Shown here piece after piece: positions 47,116 to 47,475 of a stretch of DNA of 47,475 nt (positions are counted from its first letter, which is position 1; every line of letters starts with the position of its first letter). The notes under the pieces were generated by a model. The model searched no databases. It was not told the origin of the DNA and worked only from the letters and a program-made list of their open reading frames with translations. The position numbers and the translations under genes were made by a program. The stretch spans positions 1 through 47,475 of the forward strand of contig CAJXNO010000019.1 in the NCBI GenBank assembly GCA_913057205.1, in the 5' to 3' direction. Source of the stretch: an uncultured Flavobacteriales bacterium. GTDB taxonomy: Bacteria; Bacteroidota; Bacteroidia; Flavobacteriales_G; Salibacteraceae.

Positions 47116-47268
47116 TCAGTGTTTCGGACAGCTCTTACATGGTTTCTTACCCTTCTTCTTGTACTTGTGACAGCACTTCTTCTTGCACTCCATCGGTAAG
47201 TTATCGATGCCGAATAACTGAACAGCGATGCACGGTGGAAGGGAATGAGGTTGGATGCCAGACTGCAT
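47116..47268 (-). CDS. 50-residue Cys/Lys-rich peptide behind a metalloregulator-like operator
   Basis: ATG 47268 to TGA 47116-47118. The N-terminal half is IQPHSLPPCIAVQLFGIDN; the C-terminal half is ECKKKCCHKYKKKGKKPCKS followed by CPKH. Six cysteines sit in the peptide, five of them in a Lys-rich 24-residue tail, which looks like a metal- or nucleic-acid-binding knuckle. I have seen similar tiny proteins in Bacteroidetes, often near iron-uptake genes, but cannot name the family. It has its own promoter (TACTTTTG, 47294-47301 on the minus strand) with a perfect inverted repeat directly after it. It is convergent with the glycosyltransferase gene, 8 bases apart. Confidence 0.75.
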   Translation of the reverse strand: MQSGIQPHSLPPCIAVQLFGIDNLPMECKKKCCHKYKKKGKKPCKSCPKH

Positions 47269-47276
47269 TATTCTTA

Positions 47277-47301
47277 TTTAGATTAAATCTAAACAAAAGT
47301 A
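47277..47301 (-). promoter_or_regulatory. Promoter and DtxR/MntR-like operator of the Cys-rich gene
   Basis: A -7 box, TACTTTTG (47294-47301, minus strand), abuts a perfect dyad, TTTAGATT-T-AATCTAAA in gene direction (47277-47293), which ends 8 bases before the start codon. The dyad would cover the transcription start, the usual position for a repressor. It resembles the TTAGG-type palindromes of DtxR/MntR iron or manganese regulators (inference). Confidence 0.6.
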
Positions 47302-47362
47302 AATCCTGATCATTTTCGCTCGGCACGGAAGTCAAAAAAAAATAACTGAGAGATATCAACAA

Positions 47363-47397
47363 AGGGGCTAGGGGCTAGGGGCAAGGTGCTAGGGGTG
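47363..47397. repeat. Heptamer tandem repeat of the AGGGGCT type, 5 units
   Basis: AGGGGCT twice, AGGGGCA, AGGTGCT, AGGGGTG in register. Same unit family as the second half of the array at 41712. Confidence 0.8.
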
Positions 47398-47453
47398 AGC
47401 GGATGAAATATGGAGTTCTTGGTAATCAACCTATGTCAGGCACGCACAACGCA

Positions 47454-47475
47454 CTAATACCTAATTCCTAATACC
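47454..47475. repeat. Heptamer repeat of the CTAATAC type, reaching the window end
   Basis: CTAATAC, CTAATTC, CTAATAC, C, in register and cut off by the end of the window. Same family as 42902-42936. Confidence 0.7.

Overview
The window looks like a chromosomal segment of a Bacteroidota bacterium, most likely Flavobacteriales (a Cryomorphaceae/Schleiferiaceae-type lineage is my guess). The evidence is a secreted protein with a type A type-IX-secretion (T9SS) tail, a 980-residue protein with SprB-like repeats and a gliding-type (type B) C-terminal domain, many short lipoproteins, promoters of the Bacteroidetes TAnnTTTG type, and family versions typical of the phylum (CzcA fused to a TolC-like domain, class III PPK2, DUF6438). 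I see no rRNA, tRNA, CRISPR array, prophage, transposase or recognisable defence system. Most of the window is ordinary housekeeping and accessory metabolism.

Layout. 1-4.4 kb: tail of a TPR protein, a tandem family of EGF-like lipoprotein genes (one intact, two broken, with an unrecognised decayed gene between them), and a T9SS-exported Kelch protein. 4.4-9.6 kb, minus strand: rmuC, an SPFH/prohibitin protein and the large gliding-type surface protein. 9.7-13.7 kb: PPK2 polyphosphate kinase with a small partner, a SiaC-like protein, a GNAT acetyltransferase, a LysE-type exporter, an unknown protein and a DUF427 protein. 13.8-17.3 kb, minus: a compact operon for the lower meta-cleavage pathway (hydratase, acylating acetaldehyde dehydrogenase, aldolase, decarboxylase), turning 2-oxo-hexenedioate into pyruvate and acetyl-CoA. 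17.4-19.5 kb: an egtB-egtD ergothioneine pair. 19.6-23.3 kb: RNase D-like exonuclease, a nonsense-interrupted exported protein, typA. 23.4-29 kb: a heavy-metal efflux operon. 29-31.4 kb: repeats and small hypotheticals. 31.5-34.7 kb: yidC and two lipoproteins.

34.7-42.8 kb, minus: a sulfide/persulfide locus containing an EI24 protein, a Crp/Fnr regulator, a fatty-acid hydroxylase-like protein, rhodanese, a small membrane protein, sulfide:quinone reductase (SQR), thioredoxin, a cysteine-dioxygenase-like cupin, an ETHE1-like persulfide dioxygenase with two rhodanese domains, and a TauE/SafE exporter. Sulfide would be oxidised by SQR to persulfide, oxidised or transferred by the dioxygenase and rhodaneses, and exported as sulfite or a related anion. 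43-47.3 kb: purB, an MsbA-like ABC exporter, a glycosyltransferase, and a 50-residue Cys/Lys-rich protein behind a DtxR-like operator.

Main discovery: five separate promoters in the sulfur locus (TauE, persulfide dioxygenase, cysteine-dioxygenase-like, thioredoxin, SQR) carry a 14-bp dyad, roughly GTnAC-N4-GTnAC, exactly 22 bp upstream of the -7 box. That is about -42, the class II activator position of Crp/Fnr proteins. The recognition helix of the locally encoded Crp/Fnr protein (Ser-Arg-Glu-x-x-Ser-Arg) fits GTGA half-sites. Other points of interest are heptamer tandem repeats in four intergenic regions, a dioxygenase-like protein lacking one metal-binding His, a pump/outer-membrane-channel fusion with an apparent internal signal peptide, and a cluster of nonsense-interrupted exported-protein genes.
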